Source: VRUE01 sp963780815
GTDB taxonomy: Bacteria > Actinomycetota > Thermoleophilia > Solirubrobacterales > 70-9
Assembly (NCBI GenBank): GCA_963780815.1
Contig: CAWADG010000005.1
Coordinates: forward strand, 1 to 64,000
Direction: 5' to 3'
Length of the DNA: 64,000 nucleotides
In this document: positions 32,065 to 41,360 of the stretch, piece after piece
Numbering within the stretch: position 1 is the stretch's first letter
How the letters are laid out: each line of letters opens with the position of its first letter
Notes under the pieces: generated by a model
Database searches by the model: none
Told to the model about the DNA's origin: nothing
The model's input: only the letters and a program-made list of their open reading frames with translations
Program-made: the position numbers and the translations under genes

Positions 32065-34023
32065 ATGCCGCGCCGCTTGGGTTTCGCCCTGATCGCCGGC
32101 GCTGTCGTTGCGTCTGCGGTGATCATCACCCGCCCTTTCGGGGATGGGGGCTCCCCATCGCTGAAATCCGCGGCGAGGACGATCCTCGCCGCCCGCAATG
32201 GGCGGCCCCTGCCGGCACCGATCTCGGGCGAGTCCGTGGTCGGCCTGGCGGGCGGCCCGCTGATCATCGGCGGGCTCGACGCGTACGAAAGCTCGGTCGG
32301 TGGTGTCTTCAAGCTCGACGCCGAAACCGGCCGCCTCGCACCCTCCGGTGAACTGCACGCGCCCGCGCACGATGCCGCGGCCGCGGTGGTCGGGGACCGG
32401 GTCTTGGTCTTCGGCGGTGGAGTCGAAGCGAGCAGCGACGAAGTCCAGAGCATTCCCGTCAGCGCTGGCAGCCCACCGGCCACCGGGGTCGCGAGCGTCG
32501 TCGGCCGCCTTCCCACGGTGCGCTCGGACCTGAGCGCGGTGAGCGTCGGTGGGCGCGCCTACGTTCTCGGCGGATATGACGGGGAAACCCCGCTCGACTC
32601 GGTTTTGGCGAGCTCAGACGGAAGCAGCTTCAGCGAAATCGCGACCCTCCCGGACCCCGCCCGCTATATGGCCGTCGCTGCGAGCGGGGGCACGATCTAC
32701 GCCTTTGGAGGTGAGCAGGCGAGCGGGGCCCCCAGCAATGCGATCCGCGAAGTGGACCCGAGCACCGGCGCAGTGCGCCTCGTCGGGCATCTTCCTCAGC
32801 CGGTCTCCCATGCGTCCGCCATTGCTCTCGGAGGCCGGATCTATCTGCTCGGCGGGGAATCCGACGGCAAGGTCACTGACAGGATCTGGCGCTTCGACCC
32901 GACCGGCGGGAGGGTCGTGCCGGCAGGCCGCCTGCCGCACCCGGTCGCCTCCGGCGCCGCTGCTGTCATCGGCTCGACGGCCTATCTGATCGGCGGCAAG
33001 GGGCAGGACGGCAGCGCCCTGCGCTCGGTCGTGCTACTCGAACCGCAAACCGTTCCCCTGGCCGAAGAAGGTGCGCCAAAGCCTCCAAAGGGGAGCTCCG
33101 GCGCGCCCTTCTCGGGCCGTCTGCTGATCGCGGACCGCGGCAACGACCGCCTGCTCGTCGTCAACGCCGAAAAGAAGGTTCTCTGGCGATTCCCCTCCCG
33201 CGCGCACCCGGCGCCGCGTGGCGGCTTCTACTTTCCGGACGATGCCTTCTTCACCCACGGCGGTACCCAGATCATCTCCAACGAGGAGCAGAACGAGCGC
33301 ATCGTCCAGCTCGCGTTCCCCTCGGGGAAGCTGCTCTGGTCATACGGGCACCCCGGCATCGCCGGTTCCGAATCCGGTTACCTCCACGAGCCCGATGACG
33401 CCTACCTATGGCGTGACGGCACGATCTCGGTCTCCGATGCGCAGAACTGCCGGGTGTTGCTGATCTCGCCGCGGAAGAAGGTCCTCAGGCGATTCGGCGA
33501 ACCGTCGCGTTGCGAACACGAACCGCCGCACGCGCTCGGCTCCCCCAACGGCGACACACCGCTGCCCGACGGCAACATCCTCGTCTCCGAGGTGAACGGC
33601 TCCTACATCGACGAGATCACCCCTCGGGGCAAGCTCGTCTGGAGCGCGCAACTGCCGATCGAATATCCATCCGACCCGCAGCAGCTGGGTCCCGATCGCT
33701 ATCTCGTCGCCGACTACACCGATCCTGGCGGCATCTACGAGTTCAACCGCGCCGGCAGGATCCTCTGGGCCTACCATCCTTCGTCCGGCAGGGGGATGCT
33801 CGACCACCCGAGCCTCGCCGAGCGCCTGCCGGGTGGTCTGATCTGCGTCAACGACGACTACCGACATCGCGTCGTCATCATCGATCCGCGCACCCGCAAG
33901 GTCGTCTGGCAGTACGGCCGCACCGACAGTCCGGGAAGCGCCCCCGGCCACCTTCGCATTCCCGACGGCTTCGATCTCCTGAGCCCCGAAGGAACGACCC
34001 CCACCCACCCCTACACGGGCTGA
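32065..34023 (+). CDS. Membrane-anchored Kelch-repeat / second beta-propeller protein
   Basis: A 652-aa protein with an N-terminal signal anchor (LGFALIAGAVVASAVII). Residues about 50-335 contain Kelch-like repeats, each with a GG turn followed by aromatic or branched residues (YVLGGYDGE, YAFGGEQAS, YLLGGESDG, YLIGGKG). Residues about 350-650 form a second propeller of the NHL/arylsulfotransferase-like kind (LLIADRGNDRLLVVN, GKLLWSYGHPG, VWQYGRTDSPGSAPG). Two extracellular propellers in one chain suggest a binding or sugar-processing scaffold. GTG 32047 is an alternative start. Enzymatic activity cannot be stated. Confidence 0.75.
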   Translation: MPRRLGFALIAGAVVASAVIITRPFGDGGSPSLKSAARTILAARNGRPLPAPISGESVVGLAGGPLIIGGLDAYESSVGGVFKLDAETGRLAPSGELHAPAHDAAAAVVGDRVLVFGGGVEASSDEVQSIPVSAGSPPATGVASVVGRLPTVRSDLSAVSVGGRAYVLGGYDGETPLDSVLASSDGSSFSEIATLPDPARYMAVAASGGTIYAFGGEQASGAPSNAIREVDPSTGAVRLVGHLPQPVSHASAIALGGRIYLLGGESDGKVTDRIWRFDPTGGRVVPAGRLPHPVASGAAAVIGSTAYLIGGKGQDGSALRSVVLLEPQTVPLAEEGAPKPPKGSSGAPFSGRLLIADRGNDRLLVVNAEKKVLWRFPSRAHPAPRGGFYFPDDAFFTHGGTQIISNEEQNERIVQLAFPSGKLLWSYGHPGIAGSESGYLHEPDDAYLWRDGTISVSDAQNCRVLLISPRKKVLRRFGEPSRCEHEPPHALGSPNGDTPLPDGNILVSEVNGSYIDEITPRGKLVWSAQLPIEYPSDPQQLGPDRYLVADYTDPGGIYEFNRAGRILWAYHPSSGRGMLDHPSLAERLPGGLICVNDDYRHRVVIIDPRTRKVVWQYGRTDSPGSAPGHLRIPDGFDLLSPEGTTPTHPYTG

Positions 34024-34056
34024 CCTATCTAGCCGAGGCCCTGAGTCGCGACGGGC

Positions 34057-34872
34057 TCACTCGCCGGCCACGTCGCGGCGGAGGAAGACGACGGTGGCCA
34101 CGAGCAAGGCCGGCACGGCGTAGAGCGCACAGACCCACAGCGCCCGGACGATCGGCGCCCAGTCGACCGGTACGCGCAGGAAGCCCTGCCAATCCTGGAA
34201 CTGGGTGCTGAGCAGGTAGGGCTGCAGTCCGCCCAGGCCAGGCAGGATGCCGATCAGCTGCAGCAGCAGCGAGAACATCAGCGTGCCGACGATCGCCGCC
34301 GCGCTGTTGCGAAAGACAGTCGAGAAGAGCAGGCCGATGGAGGCGACGGCGAGGATCGGCAGTAGGTATACGAGCAGGCTGGCGCCGACGAGCACCAGGC
34401 CGTGCGCGGCGGAGACGCGGGTCCCCGAAAGGGTGACGATCGGGTTGTAGCCGGAGGCGACGATGCCCGCGGCCAGGGCGACGACCCCGCTGAGGACGAT
34501 CGCGGCGACAGCGTAGGTGACCGCGGCCAGCGCCTTGCCGGCGAAGACATGTTGGCGCTCGACCGAGCGGGTGAGGATCGTCTTCAGGGTGCGGTCGCGG
34601 TCCTCGGCGGCGACGATGTCCCCGGCGACCAGGGCGGTGATCAGCGGGAATAGCCAGACCGAGCCGAAGAGCAGCAGCACCAGCGGGATCGCCAGGCCGG
34701 TGTCGTGGACGTAGCGTCCGAAGGCGACGTCGCGCGGTTCGCCGTTGCGGAGCGCCAGTGCGGTGACGAAGATCACCGGCACCGCGGCGGCGGCGCCGAG
34801 GCCGAGGTAGGTGCGCTTCTGGGCGCGGAGCTTGCGCAGCTCCCAGCGGTAGACGGTCAGGGTGCCGGGCAT
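34057..34872 (-). CDS. ABC transporter permease (ABC-2 type)
   Basis: A 271-aa protein with six hydrophobic helices and the ABC-2 hallmark ITALVAGDIVAAEDRDRTLKTILTRSVERQHVFAGKAL after the second helix. ATG 34872 shares its A with the stop of the ATPase gene (TGATG). With the ATPase it would form an exporter for a lipid, peptide or drug. It ends a three-gene operon that begins with a secreted LolA-like protein. Confidence 0.85.
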   Translation of the reverse strand: MPGTLTVYRWELRKLRAQKRTYLGLGAAAAVPVIFVTALALRNGEPRDVAFGRYVHDTGLAIPLVLLLFGSVWLFPLITALVAGDIVAAEDRDRTLKTILTRSVERQHVFAGKALAAVTYAVAAIVLSGVVALAAGIVASGYNPIVTLSGTRVSAAHGLVLVGASLLVYLLPILAVASIGLLFSTVFRNSAAAIVGTLMFSLLLQLIGILPGLGGLQPYLLSTQFQDWQGFLRVPVDWAPIVRALWVCALYAVPALLVATVVFLRRDVAGE

Positions 34873-35837
34873 CAGGCCAGCTCCTCGGCCGCGGCCGCCA
34901 TTCGTTCGGCGCTCGCCGCCGCGCCGTCGCCCTCGGTCAGCTGGAAGAAGAGGTCCTCGAGGCTCGCCTGGCGGGGGCTCAGCTCGAGCAACGGCGCCCC
35001 CGACTCTGCCAGCGCCGTGGACAGGTCGCCGACCGCGGCCTCGTCGACGGCGCGGAACAGCAGCCCGCCTCCGGGCTCCTCGCGCACCTCCTCGACCCCC
35101 GGCTGTGCATCGCAGACTCGGCGCGCGCGCTCTTCGTCGGCGGTCCGCAGCCGATAGCTGATTCCGGCGCGCTCGCGAAGCTCGCTCAACGCTCCCTCGT
35201 AGACGACGCCGCCGCGGCGAACGATCGCGACGCGGTTGCACAGCTCTTCGACCTCGACCAGCAGGTGACTGGAGAGAAGCACAGTGATGCCGCGGGCTGC
35301 GAGATCGCGGATCAGCTCGCGCATGTCGCGCATCCCTCCCGGGTCGAGCCCGGTCGCCGGCTCATCGAGCAGTAGCAGCCGCGGTCGCCTGAGCAGGGCC
35401 GCTGCGATCCCCAGTCGCTGCCGCATCCCGTGGGAGTAGCCGCCGACCCGGTCCTTGGCGCGGTCGCCCATCTCGACCACGTCGAGGACTTCCTCGATTC
35501 GCTCGCTCGCCTCGCCACCGTCGAGGGCGGCGCACAGACGCAGGTTCTCGCGGCCGCTCAGGTACGGATAGAAGGCCGGCGCCTCGACGAAGCCTGCCAC
35601 CCCCTCCAGGGCGGCTACGCCGAGCTGCGGGTCGCGGCCGAAGAGGCGCACCGAGCCCTCGTCGGGACGAATCAGCCCGAGCATCATTCGCAGCGAGGTG
35701 GTCTTGCCGGCGCCGTTCGGGCCGAGATAACCGAAGACGTCGCCGCGGTTGACGGTGAGATCGACGCCGTCAACCGCGGCGAGATCGCCGTAGCGCTTGA
35801 CCAGCCCCCGGACCTCGATCGGGGCGGCGCCGGCCAT
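34872..35837 (-). CDS. ABC transporter ATPase
   Basis: A 321-aa ATP-binding subunit. Walker A is GPNGAGKTT, the signature motif YSHGMRQRLGIA, Walker B LLLLDEPATGLDP, and the switch His SSHLL. A C-terminal extension of about 100 residues matches the length of DrrA/BcrA-type exporters. It pairs with the permease at 34057-34872. ATG 35837 lies six bases after the stop of the LolA-like gene. Confidence 0.93.
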   Translation of the reverse strand: MAGAAPIEVRGLVKRYGDLAAVDGVDLTVNRGDVFGYLGPNGAGKTTSLRMMLGLIRPDEGSVRLFGRDPQLGVAALEGVAGFVEAPAFYPYLSGRENLRLCAALDGGEASERIEEVLDVVEMGDRAKDRVGGYSHGMRQRLGIAAALLRRPRLLLLDEPATGLDPGGMRDMRELIRDLAARGITVLLSSHLLVEVEELCNRVAIVRRGGVVYEGALSELRERAGISYRLRTADEERARRVCDAQPGVEEVREEPGGGLLFRAVDEAAVGDLSTALAESGAPLLELSPRQASLEDLFFQLTEGDGAAASAERMAAAAEELA

Positions 35838-35843
35838 TCTCGA

Positions 35844-37007
35844 CTAGAGGCCCTGCGAAGCTTCCCGGGCAACGGCCGGGGTCACGGAGCCGGCCACCGT
35901 GTACTCGACGCCTCCCCGCCTGAATCGGATCAGGGTTCCAAGCGGGGTTTCGAGCTGCCGGGCTTCGCTCGCCCCTTCAATTGAGACCGAAGGAAGCTGC
36001 AGTTCGTCGCCTTCCTTCTGTGCCGGGAGCTCGAGCACCGCGATGCCGCCCAGGCCCTTGCCGTAGGTGAGCAGCGCACCGGCGTCCTCACCGCTCGACA
36101 CCTGTTGCACCTGGTCCCGACCCATGCCTGCGAGGGTCGGCGGAGCGCTTAGCTGGAAGGAGAGGTTTGCCTGGACTGATTCCAGCCCAGATGCGGGGGC
36201 CGATCCGCCACCTTCTTCGGGCGGGTGGATTTCTACCATCCTGGTTCCCGGCGGCGGCGAGACTGCGAAGACCGAGTCCGGCACCGGACCGAACGAGATT
36301 TCCGTCGCGGTCAGCTCGAGCACGGGCGAGCTTTCGCCCTTGGCGTAGACAGCGGCCCGCAACGGCGTGCCGTTCTCCGCATCCCAGGCAATCTCGGCAC
36401 CTCCGACGAGCCCGCCGTTCGCCTTCGGGGATACCCGCACGGTGTATGCCGGCTGTCCTCCAACGTTCGAGGGCACTGCTTCGCTCAGGGTTGCATGCTC
36501 CATCACTTCTTCGAGTCCTTCCTTCACCTGGGCGAGTGACGGCGGTTCGGCGGGCTCGTCGGTCTCCTTTGCCGCAGTGTCGCGCGCGGGCAGCGTGCCC
36601 CTATAGGCCGTTTCGGTGCCGGGGTCGTAGGCGGTGAAGCGTTTGCCGTCGACGAGCAGCTGGAAGTCACCGGCGCTGCCTTTCGAGACGTCGGCCTGAA
36701 GCTCCAGTCGCACCCGGCCGTCGGCCGATGCCCACAGCCTGCCGGAGGCGCCGCCGAGGATCGGGTCGGAGCTTTCAAGGACCGATTCGCCCACCAGGTT
36801 GTCGGTGAACTGGACTCGTGCCGTGACGCCTTCGACCGATGGCGCGCTCAGCGCGTTGTGGACGGCGTCCGCGAGTGGCTTCGGAGGTGGGGTGGGCCCG
36901 CCCCCGGTTGCGGCGATGGCGATCGCGGTCGTGCCGGCCGCGATCGCGACGAAGACAACCGCAAGCGCAGACAATTGACGGGTGGAGATGCGTCGTAGGA
37001 ACTTCAA
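35844..37007 (-). CDS. Secreted LolA/RseB-fold-like protein
   Basis: A 387-aa protein from TTG 37007 with AAGGAGAGG just upstream. It has a signal anchor (SALAVVFVAIAAGTTAIAIAA). The body looks like two LolA-type halves: GRVRLELQADVSKGSAGDFQLLVDGKRF, then YTVRVSPKANGGLVGGAEIAWD, and a DUF4367-like end with TPLGTLIRFRRGGVEYTVAG. Such proteins bind lipid acyl chains or act in envelope stress signalling. As first gene of an ABC exporter operon it may hand a lipophilic substrate to or from the transporter. Confidence 0.7.
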   Translation of the reverse strand: MKFLRRISTRQLSALAVVFVAIAAGTTAIAIAATGGGPTPPPKPLADAVHNALSAPSVEGVTARVQFTDNLVGESVLESSDPILGGASGRLWASADGRVRLELQADVSKGSAGDFQLLVDGKRFTAYDPGTETAYRGTLPARDTAAKETDEPAEPPSLAQVKEGLEEVMEHATLSEAVPSNVGGQPAYTVRVSPKANGGLVGGAEIAWDAENGTPLRAAVYAKGESSPVLELTATEISFGPVPDSVFAVSPPPGTRMVEIHPPEEGGGSAPASGLESVQANLSFQLSAPPTLAGMGRDQVQQVSSGEDAGALLTYGKGLGGIAVLELPAQKEGDELQLPSVSIEGASEARQLETPLGTLIRFRRGGVEYTVAGSVTPAVAREASQGL

Positions 37008-37126
37008 CTTGCCTCTCCTTCAGGCGGTCAGTCTCTCCAAGGGTACGGGTTCTCCCTAAACACCAGATGAGACCGGGTGCCAAACCGATGATGAGAGCGA
37101 CGCGACCCGCCACTAGACTGCCCGCG

Positions 37127-37489
37127 GTGGCGGCGATCGAGGAAGAGCAGTCGGCGGCCGAACCACCCTTCCATCTCCTGCTCGAGGAGGATGAGGTGGT
37201 GGCGGTCAGGACCGCGCTGAACCTGCTGATCGCCGACGAGCGTCACGAGCCTCCGATCCGCCCGCTGGCCCGCGAGGTGCTGGCGAACCTGGAGGAGGCG
37301 CCGGCGGATCAGGAGAGCGGCATCCTCTCGGTTCCTCTGACCCCTCAGCAGATGAAGATCACCCACACCGCCGTCAAGCTGGCCTTCGACGACACCCAGC
37401 GCGAGCAGTCGCACGAACGCGATGTACTGCGCCGGATCCTCGACAAGCTGCCCGACGAGCACACGATTCGGGCGATCGAGCTCGATTAG
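37127..37489 (+). CDS. Conserved-looking small soluble protein, function unknown
   Basis: A 120-aa acidic, helical frame from GTG 37127 (ATG 37088 is an alternative). It has LLLEEDEVVAVRTALNLLIADE, a central VPLTPQQMKITHTAVKLAFDD and a C-terminal RRILDKLPDEHTIRAIELD. No family recognised. Its stop overlaps the stop of the converging ABC permease by a few bases. Coding is supported by the regular amphipathic pattern and charged composition. Confidence 0.6.
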   Translation: MAAIEEEQSAAEPPFHLLLEEDEVVAVRTALNLLIADERHEPPIRPLAREVLANLEEAPADQESGILSVPLTPQQMKITHTAVKLAFDDTQREQSHERDVLRRILDKLPDEHTIRAIELD

Positions 37490-38325
37490 CCGGTCATCCG
37501 TCTCCTGTAAGCGGTCAGGGCCAGCGGCACGACGACCGCGAGCAGCGCCAGGCACCACAGGACCGAGCACAGCACCGGATTCTGCAGGGGCCAGGCGGCG
37601 TCGGCGGGGGTCGCCGTCGGGTTTCCGAACAGGGTTCGGGTTGCGGCGGCGAAAGCGCTGACCGGGTTGTATTCGGCGAACTGGCGCAGCCCGGTGGGCA
37701 GCCCGTCGATCGGGACGAAGGTCGTCGCGATGAAGGTGAGCGGGAAGATCACCACGAAGGCGATTCCCTGGACGACGTCGGGACTGCGGGCGAGTACGCC
37801 GATCAGGGTCCCCAGCCAGAGCATCGTCATCGATAGCAGGGCCAGCAGAGCGAAGCCGGCGAGAGCCTCGGCCGGGTCGCTCTCTATTCGCCAGCCGATG
37901 AGCAGGCCGCTCGCGACCATGATCGCGATCGCCACGCAGGATGCGGCGAGCTCGGCCGTGAGGTGCCCGAACAGAAACGCCGGGCGCAGCATCGGCAGCG
38001 ACCGGAAGCGGTCGAGGATGCCCTCGCCGAGGTCGGTCGCCATTGACACCCCGGGCCCGATCATCCCGAAGACGAGGGTCTGGACGAGGATTCCGCCGAT
38101 CAAGTACTCGCGGTAGTCGCCGCCGCCGGGGACGGCAATCACTTCACCGAAGACGAAGGCGAAGAGAAGCACGAACATCAGCGGCTGCAGGGTGACTTCG
38201 AGCAGCTTCTCGGGGATCTGGCGGACATGGGAGAGGTTGCGACCGGCGATGACGATCGTGTCGCTCACGAGCCAGCGCAGGCGGGCCGTTCCGGGCGCGG
38301 TGGTGGACAGGGCGGTTGAGGTCAT
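37486..38325 (-). CDS. ABC-2 permease, DrrB-like
   Basis: A 279-aa protein with six helices. DrrB-type features are LEVTLQPLMFVLLFAFVFG, YLIGGILVQTLVFGMIGPGVSMATDLGEGILDRFRSLPM and FIATTFVPIDGLPTGLRQFAEYNPVS. It is the membrane half of a drug-export ABC system. ATG 38325 overlaps the ATPase stop (ATGA) and follows AGGAGGTG. Confidence 0.9.
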   Translation of the reverse strand: MTSTALSTTAPGTARLRWLVSDTIVIAGRNLSHVRQIPEKLLEVTLQPLMFVLLFAFVFGEVIAVPGGGDYREYLIGGILVQTLVFGMIGPGVSMATDLGEGILDRFRSLPMLRPAFLFGHLTAELAASCVAIAIMVASGLLIGWRIESDPAEALAGFALLALLSMTMLWLGTLIGVLARSPDVVQGIAFVVIFPLTFIATTFVPIDGLPTGLRQFAEYNPVSAFAAATRTLFGNPTATPADAAWPLQNPVLCSVLWCLALLAVVVPLALTAYRRRMTG

Positions 38326-39293
38326 GCGAGCACCTCCTGATGGCGGTTGGGGTTTGTCAGCGAGAGGAAGACGTCGTCGAGTGTGGCCTCGCGACGGTGG
38401 ACGTCGGTCGCCTCGACCCCGGCCTCGTCGAGGGCGCGGACGACCTCGACCAGCCGCGTCGACTCATCCGCGGGGGCGGTGACCAGCGAGCGGTCAGCAT
38501 CCAGGTCCGCGATGCCCGCCGCAACTCGCTCGAGTGCGTTTGCGGCGTCGACAAGCTGCTCGGCGGCCGCCACCGCGACGTCGATTCGCTCGCCGCCGTG
38601 GCGGCGCTTGAGCTCTGCCGGAGAGCCGGTGGCCGCAGTTCGGCCGTTGTCGAGCAGGACGATGCGGTCGGCGAGGCGGTCGGCCTCCTCGAGGTACTGG
38701 GTGGTGAGGAGGAGGGTCGTCCCCTCGCCGACCAGCTCGCGCAGCAGTGCCCAGAGCTCGTTGCGGCTTTCGGGATCGAGCCCGGTGGTCGGCTCGTCGA
38801 GGAACAGGACCGGGGGGGCGGCGACCAGGCTGGCTGCGAGGTCGAGGCGGCGGCGCATGCCGCCGGAGTACTCGCGGACCAACCGATCGGCGGCATCTGT
38901 GAGCTGCAGGCGCTCCAGCAGCTCGTCCGCACGCTCACGGGCGACCAGGCGCGGAAGGTGGTAGAGGCGGCCGATCATCTCGAGGTTGGCGCGGGCGCTC
39001 ATCAGGCCATCGACGGTGGCCTCTTGGTTGGCGAGGCCGATCCGCTCGCGGACGCGAGCCGATTCCTCGACGACGTCGAGGCTGTCGATCGCGGCATGCC
39101 CGGAGCTAGGAAGAGCGAGGGTGGTGAGGATCCGGATCGCCGTCGTCTTGCCGGCGCCGTTGTGGCCGAGCAGGCCGAGCACAGTGCCGGCGGGGACCTC
39201 GAGGTCGAAGTCCCGCAGCGCCCACTGGTCGTCGTAGCTCTTGCCGAGGGAGGTGGCCGAGATCGTCGCCCCGGCCTGAATGTGTGGATTCAT
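38322..39293 (-). CDS. ABC ATPase, DrrA-like drug-export subunit
   Basis: A 323-aa ATPase with Walker A GHNGAGKTT, signature YSGGMRRRLDLA, Walker B LFLDEPTTGLDP and the C-terminal regulatory domain of the DrrA/daunorubicin-resistance group. It energises the adjacent DrrB-like permease. The start ATG 39293 lies within the symmetric operator shared with the divergent TetR gene, so the pair is probably repressed by that TetR. Confidence 0.93.
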   Translation of the reverse strand: MNPHIQAGATISATSLGKSYDDQWALRDFDLEVPAGTVLGLLGHNGAGKTTAIRILTTLALPSSGHAAIDSLDVVEESARVRERIGLANQEATVDGLMSARANLEMIGRLYHLPRLVARERADELLERLQLTDAADRLVREYSGGMRRRLDLAASLVAAPPVLFLDEPTTGLDPESRNELWALLRELVGEGTTLLLTTQYLEEADRLADRIVLLDNGRTAATGSPAELKRRHGGERIDVAVAAAEQLVDAANALERVAAGIADLDADRSLVTAPADESTRLVEVVRALDEAGVEATDVHRREATLDDVFLSLTNPNRHQEVLA

Positions 39294-39357
39294 TTCGTAC
39301 TCCGTACGTAGAATTAGTACAACGTACGCTCAGGCTAGCAGTACGATGTACGAAATG
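39291..39357. promoter_or_regulatory. Symmetric operator between drrA-like and tetR genes
   Basis: CATTTCGTACTCCGTACG (39291-39308) is mirrored by AGTACGATGTACGAAATG (39340-39357) at 15 of 18 positions, and further CGTACG copies lie between. The outer ends of the mirror are the start codons of the two divergent genes (ATG 39293 on the minus strand, ATG 39355 on the plus strand). CGTAC-rich palindromes fit a TetR binding site controlling both directions. Confidence 0.6.
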
Positions 39358-40203
39358 TCGCCACGTTCTGAAGACCGCGCCGAACGAGCGCAGCGACGCG
39401 CGGACGCGAAGCTGGCGCGCGGCAAGGAACGGATTGCCCGGGCCAAGGAACAGATGGACCGGGCCCAGGAGCAGATCGAGCGCGAGCGCGAGCGGCTCGA
39501 CGAGGCGCTGATCTGGCTTCGCGAGGAGCCGAGCGCGCGACGCCCCACCCACACCCGCGCCGAAATCGCGCGCGCAGCCCTCGCGATCGCCGACGAGGAG
39601 GGATTCGAGGCCGTCTCGATGCGCCGCGTCGCCCAACAGCTCGGCGCCGGCACGATGACCCTCTACCACTACGTCCGCAACAAGGACGAGCTGATCACCC
39701 TGATGGTCGACGAGGTGATGGGGGAGAGCCTCGTCCCCGCTGAGGATCTGGGCGGCGACTGGCGCCCGGCGATGGCGCGGATCGCTGAGCGAACCCGGGC
39801 CGCATTCGGCCGCCACCGCTGGGCCCTCGACTGCCTCGGCGACGGCCGGCCGGGGCCCAACGGGGTCCGACACTTCGAGCAGACCCTCGAGGCCTTGTCC
39901 TCGCTCGATGTTCCCGACGCCACCAGGTTCGAGCTGATCAGCCTCGTCGACGACTACGTCTTCGGCTACTGCCTGCGCGATGCCCAGGAGATGGAGGAGC
40001 ATCGGCGCGGGTTCCCGGAGGAGATCCTCGACTTCTTCCAGCGCGAACTCGACAGCGGGGATTACCCGAACCTCAGCAACTTCCTCGGTGACGACGTCGA
40101 GGCGGGCGTCGAGCGGATCGCCGACCTGCTCTTCGACGCGAAGCGCTTCGAGCGCGGCCTCGGGTGGCTACTTGATGGGATCGAGGCGAGCCTCCCGGTC
40201 TGA
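39346..40203 (+). CDS. TetR-family regulator with long basic coiled N-terminus
   Basis: A 285-aa regulator from ATG 39346 (ATG 39355 also possible). Residues about 10-60 are highly charged and helical (KERIARAKEQMDRAQEQIER), an unusual extension before the DNA-binding domain. The helix-turn-helix follows (RAEIARAALAIADEEGFEAVSMRRVAQQLGAGTMTLYHYVRNKDEL), then a TetR_C-type ligand domain. Divergent from the DrrAB-like exporter, it is the likely repressor of that pump, acting at the operator in between. Confidence 0.88.
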   Translation: MYEMSPRSEDRAERAQRRADAKLARGKERIARAKEQMDRAQEQIERERERLDEALIWLREEPSARRPTHTRAEIARAALAIADEEGFEAVSMRRVAQQLGAGTMTLYHYVRNKDELITLMVDEVMGESLVPAEDLGGDWRPAMARIAERTRAAFGRHRWALDCLGDGRPGPNGVRHFEQTLEALSSLDVPDATRFELISLVDDYVFGYCLRDAQEMEEHRRGFPEEILDFFQRELDSGDYPNLSNFLGDDVEAGVERIADLLFDAKRFERGLGWLLDGIEASLPV

Positions 40204-40234
40204 CTCGCGGGCGACCCGCCCCGAGCGGGCCTCA

Positions 40235-40972
40235 TTACCGGGGTTCGGTGGGATCCGCCTCGCTCCTAATCTCCTCGACCCTTGCGGCGAACACCCGCCA
40301 GCGTCGCTCGTTTTCATGTACGAGGGTCGCCGAGGCGGCCAATAGGTCGGCCGCCCTGTCGATCAGCTCTGAGGACGAGAGGAGATAGGGGATCACATCT
40401 CGGTCGCCGGTCAGATCAGCCCGCAGCGCGGCGGGGGTGAAATCGACCTGCGCCAGCAGCTCTATCGCGCGACGCAAGAGGCGGCCGATCATCGCCTGCA
40501 TGTCGGCTGCGAGCCAATCGTTGACGATGATCTGATGGCGCTCACCGAGCACTCCCACGAGGGCCGGGTACTCGACCAGTGGCGCCGCCACCTGCCAGGA
40601 CTGCTCCATGGCCCCCGCGAGCCAGGCACCCGTCTCTTCGACGCCGGAGGCGAGACGCTCGAGGTCGCGCTTGAGGCGGAGGATCTCCGCCGGCTCCCCA
40701 CCGCCCTCCATGAACAGGACACCGCCCTCCGCCGGGAGGCCCGGGGCGTTGAGGTCCTCCGCCCCGGCGAATGGATTCTGCAGCGGCTCGACCTCGGGCT
40801 GGAAGCTCTTCCAATGCCCCGCGAGGGCCTTGAGGATCCGCGACTGGGCCTCGAGCTCGACCGCGGCCTGCAGCGGCACCTGCGAGTAGAACTTCTCGTG
40901 CTCGCGGTGGAAATCGGCGAGGTTTCCGATCACGTCGAGAAGCTGAGGCGGAGGCTCCTGGTGGGGGCTCAA
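40235..40972 (-). CDS. Conserved-looking cytoplasmic protein, function unknown
   Basis: A 245-aa acidic, almost fully helical protein without signal or membrane segments. Notable stretches are NLADFHREHEKFYSQVPLQAAVELEAQSRILKALAGHW and DFTPAALRADLTGDRDVIPYLLSSSELIDRAADLLAASATLVHENERRWRVFAARVEEI. No family recognised. TTG 40972 is the only start near the frame opening, without a clear ribosome site, so the N-terminus is uncertain. Coding is supported by length and composition. Confidence 0.6.
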   Translation of the reverse strand: MSPHQEPPPQLLDVIGNLADFHREHEKFYSQVPLQAAVELEAQSRILKALAGHWKSFQPEVEPLQNPFAGAEDLNAPGLPAEGGVLFMEGGGEPAEILRLKRDLERLASGVEETGAWLAGAMEQSWQVAAPLVEYPALVGVLGERHQIIVNDWLAADMQAMIGRLLRRAIELLAQVDFTPAALRADLTGDRDVIPYLLSSSELIDRAADLLAASATLVHENERRWRVFAARVEEIRSEADPTEPR

Positions 40973-41021
40973 GACCCCGGCATCGTCGCAGTCTCGACCT
41001 CGCGAGGCAAGCGGCGGCGGC

Positions 41022-41351
41022 TCAGCTGCCGATCGCCGCGCCCAGCTCGGCCAGCTGGGTCGCGATGCCGGCCTTGACGCCGTCGCAGATTTCGTGGACG
41101 CCGGGGTCGGCGATCCGGTAGAGCGAGCTCGTTCCCCGCTTGCGGCGGGAGACGAATCCCACCGCCAGCAGCGCCGAGAGGTGTTTCGAGACGTTCTGCT
41201 GGGAACCGCCGATGCGGTCCGCGATCTCCCCGACCGAGGCCTCGTCGCGGTTGCGAAGCAGATCGAGGATGCGGAGCCGGGTGGGGTCGGCCAGCGCGCG
41301 AAAGCGGCGGGCGATCACCTCGGCTGCTTCCTGGGGGAGCGGGTCGGTCAT
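41022..41351 (-). CDS. ArsR-family winged-helix repressor
   Basis: A 109-aa repressor from ATG 41351. Family core: RRFRALADPTRLRILDLLRNRD, the recognition helix SQQNVSKHLSALLAVGFVSRRKRG and the wing SSLYRIADP. The metal box CxC is absent; the only cysteine is in HEICDGV near the C-terminus. It may therefore sense a thiol or sulfur species rather than metals. It is divergent from the DUF2892/MMPL/sulfur-carrier genes and separated from them by an AT-rich inverted repeat, so it probably controls them. Confidence 0.88.
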   Translation of the reverse strand: MTDPLPQEAAEVIARRFRALADPTRLRILDLLRNRDEASVGEIADRIGGSQQNVSKHLSALLAVGFVSRRKRGTSSLYRIADPGVHEICDGVKAGIATQLAELGAAIGS

Positions 41352-41360
41352 CACACGCAC

